Part shown: piece by piece, positions 9,976 through 21,200 of the stretch
How the letters are laid out: each line of letters opens with the position of its first letter
Numbering within the stretch: position 1 is the first letter of the stretch
Assembly (NCBI GenBank): GCA_028753945.1
Contig: JAPNXP010000002.1
Span: 15,135,624-15,199,623, forward strand
Direction of reading: 5' to 3'
DNA: 64,000 nucleotides
Source of the DNA: Hexactinellida sp. DTS-2022
Lineage: Eukaryota > Porifera > Hexactinellida
The notes under the pieces: generated by a model
Database searches by the model: none
What the model was told of the DNA's origin: nothing
Seen by the model: the letters and a program-made list of their open reading frames with translations, nothing else
Program-made: the position numbers and the translations under genes

Positions 9976-12900
9976 TCAGATATCTAAATTTTCAAATTCT
10001 TCCGGATCAATATCTCCAAAATCTTCGATTATTTCATTTGTGCCTATTTCCTGTGTGACAGCTGTCTCTGTTCTGATTGGACTAGCTGCTGTCTTTGTTT
10101 CAGCGTTTGTTTTTATTGGCTGTTTCCCCTTTAGAAAGTACCTGCTTTCATCGAAATACCTGTTGGGGTGATCCATCACTAGGGAAGTCTCTCCATCTAT
10201 CTACACACAAATAATATTTGAGAACTTACCTAAGGAAATATAAAATAAATAACTTGTTTATCATCCCCGTCCGTCACAATTTGTATTATTATCTTAAGAA
10301 AATAATCGTGAAAATATTAGCTATAAACTTGTGTAAAGTACTCTTAATGCAGGCGTGTCAAACTGGTGGGCCGCGGGCCATTTGTGGCCCTCCGGTTGCT
10401 TAGATTTGGCCCGAAATCCATTAAAATATCTGGAATATGGCCCGGGTAAAGTGCTGGGACTATGAAATTGGCCCACTATTCGAATCGAGTTTGACACACC
10501 TGTCTTAATGTATCAATTTTAATAATTCTTGTACTTTAGGGCATTACTTTAATTATTTGGGCATTTTAATGTGATTTTATCATTAAATTAATTATTAATA
10601 TTTATTGTTTGGCATAAGACAATGTTATTTGTATATTATTGGAAATAAAAAATAAAAATAAAATGCAGTCCGTATTTTCTAAAAAAATCTGGATGATAAA
10701 CAATTAATGTAACTACGGTTAATACGATAGGAATGTAACTATTACCTGATGTTTAGTTTCGAAGTATCTTAGACAAGCGTTATTGTACTGTTTGTCAGCC
10801 GCTAGGTCTAAAATAGCTTTCATGGGTTTATCCTGTACGCCTTGAGATCCCAGGATTTTCTTTAGGTTAGCTCTGTCGAAGTGCTTATAGGGACAGCCTA
10901 AGGTACATTCCTTATTATATATAGCGTATCCAAGTGAATACAGTTAGGTTCTTTATTGTGAAGATTAAAGGCACCAAATACAGTCGACTCCGCTTAATGG
11001 GGGCAAAATTTCACAGGATTTATAGGACGGAATTACAGTTTGGCTTAAAATATTTCGGTTAATAGATTTAACCGCTTAATCGGGTCAAAGTAACCTGGTC
11101 CCAAGGTGACTCTATTAAGCGGAGTCGACTGTATTGTGTCATAATAGAGAGACTTCATAATAAGCGAACTCAACTTAATACAATTTGTTGTTAAATTGGG
11201 ACCATAGGGCTTGTACATAAAAGTTTCATATTAAGCATACGAATATTGTTCACAATAAGCAGACCTAACTGTACTGTATATTAATAGTTTAAGAATTTAC
11301 TTATACAGCGATCATCGGCGTTTGTATTAAAAACCTGGCTAGTTTCTACCGATGGTATTTTTATAAACATAAAAAACAATCGCTAGAAAGTAGTCAGGTT
11401 TTTTAATACAAACGCCGATGATCGCTGTATAAGTAAACTCATAGTTTAATACTATGCGTTACCATGGTTATCATTTGGGGCGGGAGGATTGCTGGTTATT
11501 ATCTTGGCACAGCTGTAGGCTGAGTAGCTGGTCCTGCCGCCCTCTTGTCCGTAGTGGTGCCGTATGTTGTATGCGTACTGCTTGTCGAACTATACAGGGT
11601 ATATATACTCAGTGAACTCAGTTATAAGGAAGTGATTGGGACCTGTAAATGCCTTCGTTATATCCGGATATTCGTTATAAGCGGGTGATAACTAATGCAT
11701 TTAGTGCTCTGGGGGAAATATCTCCATTTCGTTATAAGCGGTTATTTCGTTATAAGAACATGCCGGATATAAGTACATTCTACTGGAAAACTGTTGGCAT
11801 ATACCCTATATACTTTATGTCGGTTATAAGAACATTATATGCAGTTCCCGACGATGTTCTTATAACCGGCATCCACTGTATCTGACTTGGTTATAACGGG
11901 AGTTTACTGTACAAGTAATGTCTCATAAGTTATCAGCTGATCTCCTTACCTGATCAGGCTCCATTCCTTTCGAAAACTCTTCTCGCCAGAATCTGAGAGA
12001 ATCCTCCATTCCTATTCCGATACCCTAGATACAATAATCTGTTAGTTGCAATCGGAACCAATTTTATCCGTTAACTGGAACTAACTACAGTCAGGTCTGC
12101 TTATTGTGAACAATATTTCGTCTGCTTTATATGGAAAGTTTTTTATGAACAAGCCCTATGGTCCCAAATTAACAACTTACATAGGGTTTGAGTTCGCTTA
12201 TTATGAAGTCTCTATTATGGACACAATTTATGGTCCCTTGAATGTTCATAATAAAATAACCTGACTGTATTTGGTACCAGTTCCATTTATAGTATACTCC
12301 GCTTAATAGAGCCACCGGTTAATAGATTTCTCCAAGGCCATTTCAAAGCCGTTTAGTTCACTTATTATGAAGTCTCTATTATGGACACAATTTATGGTCC
12401 CTTGAATGTTCATAATAAAATAACCTGACTGTATTTGGAACCAGTTCTATATATAGTATACTCCGCTTAATAGAGCCACCGGTTAATAGATTTCTCCAAG
12501 GCCATTTCAAGGCCGTTTAGTTCGCTTATTATAAAGTCTCTATTATGGACACAATTTTTTGTCCTTTGAAGAACCTGACAGTTGGTACCAGTTCTATTTA
12601 TATACTTTACCTTAAGGAACAGTCCGTACTGCATTCTCCCCCAGTGCCTGAGGTGGTGCTCCCTCTTGAGACCCGAGTGCAGGTTAACCATGCACAGGGG
12701 GTACGAGTCCTTGTACAACTAGAGGACATACGTATAGTAATACAGTGGTGCTAGTCTGATAGCAATAGTAGTACGAACACGGTTAATGCGAATTCCGGAT
12801 AAGACGAACAAACAGTTCCACAAAATCAGGTCCCTACAATGGCTATTCAATGGGTATTACTCCGGGTAAAGCGAACGGATTTTTACCGTCCCTTGGTGTT

Positions 12901-15900
12901 CGTATTTTAACGAGGTTATACTGTATATTACAGTGTTATTCGCCTAATAGCAATTGCTATAATAACAATATATATATTGCAATATTAGCAAGTTATTTTC
13001 AGTCCCCAAAGCGAGCATTTAATGTTAATTCTGTTCCTCTAATAGCAAGTTCGCCTATTAGCAAACAAATTTCGTGCAAAATGCGACTTGCTATTACGCG
13101 AACACCATTATAGTATAATACAGTAGTAGAACTTCGTTAGTACGAACACCAGGGGACCGTCAAAATGCGTTCGCCTTATCATTGTATAGAAAAGGCTTTG
13201 AAGGGGACTGAAATAGTGATCGTATTTTAACCAGGGGACCGTATAACTCACATCTTCTATATCATGAATACTAACGGTCTCGCTATACTTCTTAGTTTTA
13301 TTTCCTTTATACTCTGGGCCTTCATAATAATTGCTAAAAATAGGAACTATTTATAATGGAACCGATATAAATAGTTCGGACAATACTCACTCTAATTCGG
13401 AAAGAAATTTCCAAATTCTTTCATCGTCTCTTGCGTTGTCAAGTTTTCTTGAAGTATTCTATAAAATAAATAAGCAAACTAGATTTATTTTAACTGAAAC
13501 TATTATTAATGATTTAATTATCCCCTTTAACTCGACTTGTAATTCACATGCCCTTATATCCAGTGTATTATACAGCCATTTGTAAATACGCTCCTAATCC
13601 TGGTATTATCCAATTTTCATACGCCTAAATCACAAATTAATGTTACGGTAAATGAGAGGATTCCAAATTTTCGCGCTCCTAAATTCAAATTTCCAAAAAT
13701 CATACTACAAAATTCTCGCGCTCCTGTATAACATCTTGCTTATATGGTAAGTTGGTAACAAATAAGTTCGTTTAAGTGGTTTAATTTGTATAGCAGCTTA
13801 CTGTTAATGCGAGGGAAAGTTTAGCTCTGAAAGCGTTTGTAACAATTGTATGCAAATCCCAAGCAGGCAAATATGCGAATCCCTAAATGATAGATATATT
13901 AGTTAGTAAACATATGTTGTTTGTTTGTTTGTTTATTGTTTGTTTAGTTATTATTGATTTATTGTTGTTGTTGTTGTTGTTGTTGCTTTATTGTTGTTGT
14001 TGTGCACTAACTTCCTGTATGTATATGGATCTTGAAGCTACTAAGCTAGGAACCAGAGTGAAGGGAACCTAGAAAATACAAAAAGTTTAACATTTGACTT
14101 TAGTTCCAAAGAGATCTTATAGTGCTATTAGTTCAGTTCCTATAATAACAGTTCTATTAACAAGTCATAGCTACTGTATTAAAGTCTGTATTACTAACTA
14201 CTAGGGCAATGTTACTGTCAGACTTTAACTTGCTTTATAAAACTTAATGTTGTCTTTCTTAATCCGGTCTCTATGGAACTTAATGTAGCTGTCCAATATA
14301 GACTGTTGCACCTGTTTGTACTCCGAATCACTCATCTATATATAGTAATAACAAATATAGAATTACTAATACAGTCTGCTTATTGTGAACTATTTTCGTC
14401 TGCTTAATATGAACTTTTTTATGAATTTAACAATTTACATAGGGTTTGTATTAAGTTGAGTCGATTATATTATGAAGTGTACTCTATTATGAACACAATA
14501 TTTGGTTCCTTGAATGTTCACAATAAAAGAACCTGACTGTATATATAACGGCTAACATCTTTTCTGAAGTAATTTTCAGGAAAGTTCATTTTTAGTCAGG
14601 TATTACACTGAAAAGGTGTTGGCAGATATATAATTAGGCAAACAAATAAATGAAGTTGATTGGTTTAGGTATTATCGGGATTAGCCGCTTACAGGAGTGT
14701 ATTTCTTGAATTCAGCGTCGCTAGCCATAAACTCCATTCTATTCTCTACCGTTGTACTCTCGAACCTGTATCTATAAATAGAAACATTATACAGTATAAC
14801 AGGTTATAACGTACCCCCTCGGGAATGGAATAAGTACGTATTATCCAAGTGTACGTACTAACCGAGTTTACCCTACATAGAAATACATACTGCTTTATAA
14901 ACTTTGTTAAATAATATTACTAGTACGTACTAATCCGAAGTAGATACTAACCAGGTACGTTATAACCGAGTTCTACTGTAAATATCTGGACGAACAGCTG
15001 TTCCGATTACAAGGGTGTTTTGTCATACAAATGATACCAAATGATACCAAAATAATACTAAATTATACCAAATAATACCAAAATGATACCTGAATAAATC
15101 AACTTCGTGTGATACCATCCATCTCCTCAAATGTTCACTATATAAAGGTAACTTATAAACAATTTTCTTAGTTATTAGTATTATTATAACATTGCATTGT
15201 TTGTACTATTTACTGTGTACAGTATTAGTATTTATGTACCTTTGTGAATAGGATAATCTCAATAGGAAATGTGATATGTAATCTTTTCTCCTCACACCTT
15301 GTATGTCGCCATCTAGTTGTAATACCTATTTTATAATAATACAATCAACCTGTCTATACCAGACACTTATAATAGGTCCCCACATGACTTCACATATTAT
15401 AATCAATCTGTGTATAACAGTCACTTGTATATAACGGCCATTTTGGACAGTCCCTTGGGTGGCCGTTATTAACAGGTTCTACTGTGCAATTAATCCAAAA
15501 TGTTCCTTTTATACAGTATACTCTGTTAATAGGAACACCAGGGGACCGTGTTAATATGTTCGTATTAACCGGAATTCGTATTAACCGGAGTCAATTGCAT
15601 GCATATATATAGGCTAGGGGAATTAAACCTTGTACTCCTTAACCGATATTTCCCTTATCCGTGTTCCTAATAACGAGAGTCTACTGTACTTAGTTCAATG
15701 TTAAGTTACTATTTGAGTACATTAAAGGACTGTAGGATAGTATATTCCAATTATATGTTAAGTTATATGGTAAACGCCAGTTATATGTTAAATCGGTCTA
15801 TTTATAGTAGTTAACCAAGTTAGGATAGAAATGCCCAGAGTGCTATAATTGACTGGACTAATATATTACGTTTAACTGATGCATTCTACATAATTCCCGC

Positions 15901-16824
15901 ATTCTCCCTTTCCACTCCTCTCCCCATTTCTGATACTTGCTGTTGGCATACTCTATGTCTTTCAGTACTAAAGAAGATATATCATATATGGCATTATTAA
16001 ATTAATTAATTAATATAGAGCATCCTTATATGTAGACGGTCTATAAAAGCCCATACAAATAAGCCAAATATTTGTAGACCGTCTATAAATTTTGTAGACC
16101 AAAAGCCCTGCCGTCTATGGGTAATATTAATTTATATGTAACTGGTCTAGAAATAGACGGTCTACATATAAGTTAATTTAATAATTATATAACCTTCGTT
16201 GCCCAGGAATGGTGAAAGTGAAAGTGGGATTTTTCTAAAATATAAGTACCTTTTTAACCCAAGTGTGGATTATTAAGCAAATAAAGTGTTACTTTTGTGA
16301 GCCCAAGGATACAAAATGTGCCTAATTAAAAAATGACGAACCTTTTAGTAATGTAAAAGGAATTATTTATATATTGGACAAAGGCCAACACCTTTTCTAA
16401 TGTAAATTTCAGGCACTGGTAAGGTCAAATATCCACTTTACGAAGCCGGGTTTATATTGAAAAGGTGTTTGCCGATATAGTAAGCTCATGTAAACTGTAG
16501 TTGTAAAAGCTCCAGAAAAGTTTCTAACTATGCATTAGTGCATTTAGTGCACATAGTGCATAGGCTTGACAATGAATGACATATGGCTGTCCCATAACGC
16601 GATTCTATAGGCTACCCTATAAACAAACAATTTCTTCTCTTCAAAGCTATTTCCTTGAATTCTGTTAGAGAAATATCTTCCTTTGGAGGGTCTCTGTACA
16701 TTTGTATGGGGAGAGGGAAGTTGTTGTTGTTGTTGTTGTTGTTGTTATATATAAGCCTGTTGTCGCCTGCTAGTTGCTCTTGCATGTTACGTCGCTTCTT
16801 CTTCTGTTTTGGAAGAAAATCCAT
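9976..16824 (-). CDS. PRIM2: DNA primase large subunit
   Basis: Exons (transcript order): 16824-16629, 15967-15890, 15312-15240, 15137-15090, 14771-14693, 14335-14234, 14068-14012, one unresolved exon near 13550-13480, 13458-13391, 13333-13252, 12718-12611, 12024-11950, 11589-11463, 10897-10746, 10200-9976. Phases agree throughout the resolved joins. Start [12 protein letters not shown]; about 510 residues, the usual length. The four Fe-S cluster cysteines of PRIM2 are all present: [27 protein letters not shown] and NNACLRYFE, with the family spacing of 17 residues between the second and third. [17 protein letters not shown] and [16 protein letters not shown] are near-identical to animal PRIM2. 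The subunit partners PRIM1 and polymerase alpha in RNA primer synthesis. A poly-Asn run in exon 1 comes from a GTT repeat. The intron after exon 14335-14234 uses a GC donor. Confidence 0.93.
10350..10502. mobile_element. hAT-type non-autonomous element with 8-bp target duplication
   Basis: Terminal inverted repeats CAGGCGTGTCAAACTGGTGG and TCGAGTTTGACACACCTG, internal GGGCCGCGGGCCATTTGTGGCC. The element is flanked on both sides by TCTTAATG (10342-10349 and 10503-10510), an exact 8-bp duplication as made by hAT transposases. Located in a PRIM2 intron. Confidence 0.88.
10981..11131. repeat. Palindromic element, family D
   Basis: CAGTCGACTCCGCTTAATGG ... TAAGCGGAGTCGACTG, both arms well kept. 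Its right TA is shared with a family F element (11132-11277). Other D copies: 22906-23094, 27116-27303, 34531-34751, 38224-38370 (partial), 41915-42082, 43508-43620 (decayed), 48349-48490, 49973-50074 (short) and 54520-54622. Confidence 0.85.
11288..11443. repeat. Long hairpin element, family J, second copy
   Basis: Arms TTTACTTATACAGCGATCAT and ATGATCGCTGTATAAGTAAA. Both arms differ from the 7872-8030 copy at matching positions (CACCG/CGGTG versus CAGCG/CGCTG), so base pairing is kept. Lies 20 bp from a PRIM2 exon end. Confidence 0.8.
11604..11911. repeat. Composite: family C element nested in family G element
   Basis: The outer G arms (GGACCTGTAAATGCCTTCGT and GACTTGGTTATAACGGGAG) are separated by a family C palindrome (about 11755-11880, GAACATGCCGGATATAAG ... 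CCGGCATCCACTG). The inner insertion is younger than the outer element. Confidence 0.65.
12088..12267. repeat. Palindromic element, family F
   Basis: Well preserved: CAGTCAGGTCTGCTTATTGT to AAAATAACCTGACTG. A second partial copy of its right half recurs at 12358-12434, together with a partial D copy on each side (12285-12350, 12457-12530): a local tandem duplication of about 165 bp in the PRIM2 intron. Confidence 0.7.
13560..13735. repeat. Dispersed repeat with repeated CGCGCTCCT blocks
   Basis: Shares GTGTATTATACAG..ATTTGTAAATACGCTCCTAATCC and two TTCGCGCTCC/TCTCGCGCTCCTGTAT blocks with 22195-22395 and, in reverse, with 48840-49070. Fragments occur near 32155-32230 and 47885-48010. No coding potential is evident. 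Confidence 0.6.
15514..15686. repeat. Palindromic element, family B, full copy
   Basis: CAGTATACTCTGTTAATAGG ... ACGAGAGTCTACTG between TA dinucleotides, with the GCTAGGGGAATTAAACC core. Other good B copies: 24508-24676, 28055-28277, 33340-33496, 43110-43270, 46005-46161 and 57205-57362. Confidence 0.8.
16020..16180. repeat. Unique palindromic element (GTAGACGGTCTA ends)
   Basis: TATGTAGACGGTCTATA at the left mirrors ATAGACGGTCTACATATA at the right, and the GTAGACCGTCTATA motif occurs twice more inside. Only copy seen in this window. Confidence 0.55.
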
Positions 16825-17123
16825 TTTGATATTCAACTGTTTTCTAATGTAGTATAGTAGACTCTCGTTAGTAGGAACACGGATAAGGAGTACAAGGTTT
16901 AATAACTTTAATTCCCCTAGCCTATACAAATGTATTTGCAAGTTGCTCCGGTTAATACGAACATATTAAGACGGTCCCCTGGTGTTCCTATCTATTAACG
17001 AGAGTCTACTAAATTCTGTAGAATTTACAGATTTTTACACCATTTTTGAATTTGTTGTTAATATTTTAATAAAACTGTATAATGTATTACTATTTGTATT
17101 AGCTTTTAGAAGAAACATAAAAT
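16825..17123. promoter_or_regulatory. Shared PRIM2 / EPT1 upstream region with a family B palindrome
   Basis: PRIM2 (-) and EPT1 (+) start codons are 299 bp apart, head to head, so both promoters must lie here or overlap. About half of the space (16851-17010) is a family B palindrome. No TATA box is evident on either side. Confidence 0.5.
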
Positions 17124-18141
17124 ATGAATATACTAACTGGTGCTCCTTATCTTAATGAGAAACAACTGAAAGGATTTGATAATTACAAAGTATGTTTCTA
17201 TAATAATGTATAAATATATTTGATTAATCATATTTTCACACCTCTAGTACAGCTGTAGAGATACAAGTCCTTATTCTATTTATGTGGTTAATCCGTTGTG
17301 GAACAAAATGGTTGAGGTTAGTTATATAATTATATATTCACTTAATCTGTGATATATTCATATATTATTTATAATAGTTGATACGAATGTTTCATATATT
17401 GCTTGTATTTCAAACAAATTCTTTTTGGTAACTAGTATATCGGTTGCATTTAAACAGCATTATAATACTTGGTTACTAAAGCGACACAATGGAATGTGTC
17501 TAACAGACAGTATACTAACTACTCTAAACCAATCAAATTTCAGTCTCATACTGGGGCAACCTTGGAATATAAATCGTTTTCCTTTTGGGGAAATTAAATT
17601 AAATATACAAAATATGTTATTAGCTTATAAGAATACAGTCGAGACTCTATTTATATCTCATAGCCTGGAAATGCTGCATTCTTGAGATCCAGTAGATCAC
17701 TAAGGAAGAACAGAGTCCCTGCCATTCCCTCGAAGAGAGTGTACGGCCTGTCTGGCTCTCCCCACGCTTCTGTGGCCTCCATGCACCAATCGGCAAACTT
17801 AAGCGCGTAGTATAGATACTCTCCGTCCTGTGTAATCTGTAGGCAGTATACGTATGATATACAGATAGGTAGTACATAGATTGATAAGTAAAGCAATAAA
17901 CAAGCAAACTAACTAATAAACAAACAAATAAACCAACCAACAAACAAACAGATAAACATATAAATATGTAAATAAAGCAACAAACAAACAAGCAAGCAAG
18001 CAAGCAAACAAACATAAATAAATAATAAATAAATAAGTCATAATGAAACAAACAACAAATAAACAAACAAACAAACATACATACAAACAAACAAACAAAA
18101 TAAACATACAATCAAACAAACAAACAACAGTCCCCGCTCCC

Positions 18142-18207
<66 letters not shown>

Positions 18208-21200
18208 CAACACCTATATACCTTGTACAGTTGTAGGAATGTGTACGCATTGCCCGCTACCCCGTGACAAACCCCTACCCCCTTTCTCAACAGTCCCCGC
18301 TCCCACACCACTCTAGCTGAGCTAACAGCTGTTTTCAGATACCGCATGTTATGCGTGAGGCTGTATGCCTTGCAGAACAGCACCGCTATGCCGGGGGCTC
18401 CGTGGCACCAGTGCACCAGCGAGTCTCCCGCGTCTCCCATCTGAGCAGGGAAGTTTCCTAGCAAACAAACACAGGTTTCTAACAAAAAGTTTCCTGAAGT
18501 TTTCTAACAAACAAACAAACAAACACAATAAGTTAACTGGAACTAACTACAGTCGGGTCTGCTTATTGTGAACCATTTCCGTCTGCTTAATATTAACTTT
18601 GTATTATGAACAAGCCCTATGGTCCACAACTAACATAGGGTTTGTATTAAGTTGAGTTCGCTTTTATAAAGTCTCTCTATTATGACACAATATTTGGGCC
18701 TTTGAATGTTCTTAATAAAGAACCTGACTGTAATACTGTAATAGATTTATACTAACGAGAGTATAAAGTACAGTCAGGTTCTTATTATGAACATTCAAGG
18801 GACCAAATATTGTGTTCATAATAGAGACTTCATAATAAGCGAACTCAACTTAATACAAACCCTATGTAAGTTGTTAAATTGGGACCATAGGGCTTGTCCA
18901 TAATACAAAGTTAATATTAAGCAGACTAATGGTTCACATTAAGCAGACCTGACTGTATTAACATTACAGATAGGTTATACTAACAACACATAGCACACTA
19001 CTAACCAGAGGGCAGTTGTATTCCCTGTATATACTCTGTGCAACTAAGCAGTATGTCCATATTCTCATTGGAGTTTATAGTCTCGGCACTTCCCATTAGC
19101 ATGTATATAATCCCAGCCATGCCATGGGCCGCCCCCACATACTGACTGTCTGAAAACGTGTACATCAGAGGGGGGACTGGACCGGTGGCTCCTTTCTTCC
19201 CGCGTGAGACGATGACATCACTCACCTGTAAGGCGTTATAGTTAAGGCATTATAGTTAAGGCATTATAGTTAGGCATTTATCTGTGTTTTAAGGAAGGTT
19301 GCAACCGAATACTGATATATTTGGTTGAACCGAATATTATTTGCCGAATAGTTGATATTTGGTTGCCAACCTGATATCATTATCAGTATTCGGTTGCCCG
19401 ACCGAATATCATCAGTATTCATATTCGGTTAGGGCAACCAAAGATTATCAGCAGGGTTGATAAAAATCATGATTTTTTTAAAAAAATCAAAAAAATCCGA
19501 TTTTTTTGATTTAAATCAGAATTTTGATTTTAATTGTTTTTTTTTGCAATCTATATCACACTGGCGTATATTATTTGGCTAATAGATTAATTACATTGTT
19601 AATGACTCATTATCAATGTAATTTGACTCATTATCAATGTATTTTCTTTTCTTTTCGCAAAAAACAATAGACATAAAAAATCTGATTTAAATCAAAAAAG
19701 TCTGATTTAAATCAAAAAAGTCCGACTTTTTTGATTTAAATCAGACTTCTTTGATTAAAATCAGATTTTTGATTAAAATCATGATTTTTATTAATAAAAA
19801 TCATTGATTTAAATCATGATTTAAATCAATGATTTAAATCACTTGATTTAAATCAAACAACCCTGATTATCAGTATTCGTATTAAGTTTGAAAGAAGCGA
19901 ACATTATCATTATCAGTATTCGTATTCGGTAGGGCAACTATTCATGAATACTGATATTCGGTTCGAGCGGTTTCAACCTTGATTTTAAGGAATATTATAG
20001 TAATAATATGTATATATTATAGTGGAATTATACACTATGGTTTTGTGCGTTATACTATAATTTGGTAATGGTATACTCGTTTGTTCCACTCGCAAATTAT
20101 AGAATGAATCCTGAATTTTATTGGTTAATTGTGTCACAGTACAGTAGACACAATTAACCAAGAAAAATTCCCTAATTTTCCAGTTATTACTATGGCAACC
20201 ATTGACGTACTTTGGTATTCTCAGGTTACACAAGTATAAGATATAGCTGTATTAAATTAATTATATTATTTGAATAAACTCAATTCGTACCGAAACTAAA
20301 ATGGCCACTAATATGCCTACAAATGTAACTTATGATAAAATGCCACATTTCGACAATGTCGCCACTATGATCATCCAAACATTCGATCCCCTAATCGATC
20401 AGCTGATCGCGAGGAGGGACGCTCTCCTCCAGAGGGTCCGTGAGCTGCGAGAGGACCACAGGAACAAAGAGGCCACTCGTATCGCTGCCATAGAAGAACT
20501 CGAAAGGGTACAGCAACAAATGATGGAAATGAGCATAAAGGTTAACCCAAACCTAAAGTTCCATGAACAGGCCAAACAATTCTACCAACAGGGCATTGAG
20601 AAACTGGGACCATCTGCCACATTCCTATGTCCCGTCTTAAGGTGTCAAAATACGGACACAATCCGACAGCTGATATCCGAGTTAGGAGAGATAGTTCCGT
20701 GTGAGATACCGGACTATTCTCTCAAGCGAGAACCGGTATTAACAGCTGGGAAGTATGGTGCAGGTGTTAATGAGTTTAATGCCGAAGGAATAGCATTCGA
20801 TGAATCCACTGAGCTAATGTACGTAGCAGATTGTTTGAACCATCGTGTGCAAATAGTGTCATTAAAGGGAGAGTTTGTGGCACAAATCAGGAATGATAAG
20901 CTCTGGGATCCATGGGGAATAGCTGTTAACAAAGAGTCCATATTCGTAACCGACACATGGCTCCATGCATTGTTACAGTTCCGAAAGAAAGATTTCAAAC
21001 TCATCAACAGAACTGGAACTGAAGGCAACAAGCAAGGAGAGTTTAACTTGCCCCGTGGACTCTGTATCGACACTAACGGAGATGTGTTAGTTGCAGATTG
21101 CCTCAACCACAGAGTGTGCGTATACTCGAAACTCCTGAAATTCAAGTCCTGTATCGGAATAGGACAGCTGCATGAACCTAGAGACGTTAAGCTGTCAGCT

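Noticed and set aside
17913..18485. Open frames rich in Cys/Phe/Leu/Val or poly-Thr
   Set aside because: They are translations of (AAAC)n and (CAA)n tracts joined to true LanC-like gene exons; not genes. The same applies to 24161-24498, 28908-29272, 38822-39369 and 42293-42593.
19452..19865. Telomere- or satellite-like array
   Set aside because: Defined terminal repeats and an 8-bp duplication show a single transposon insertion.
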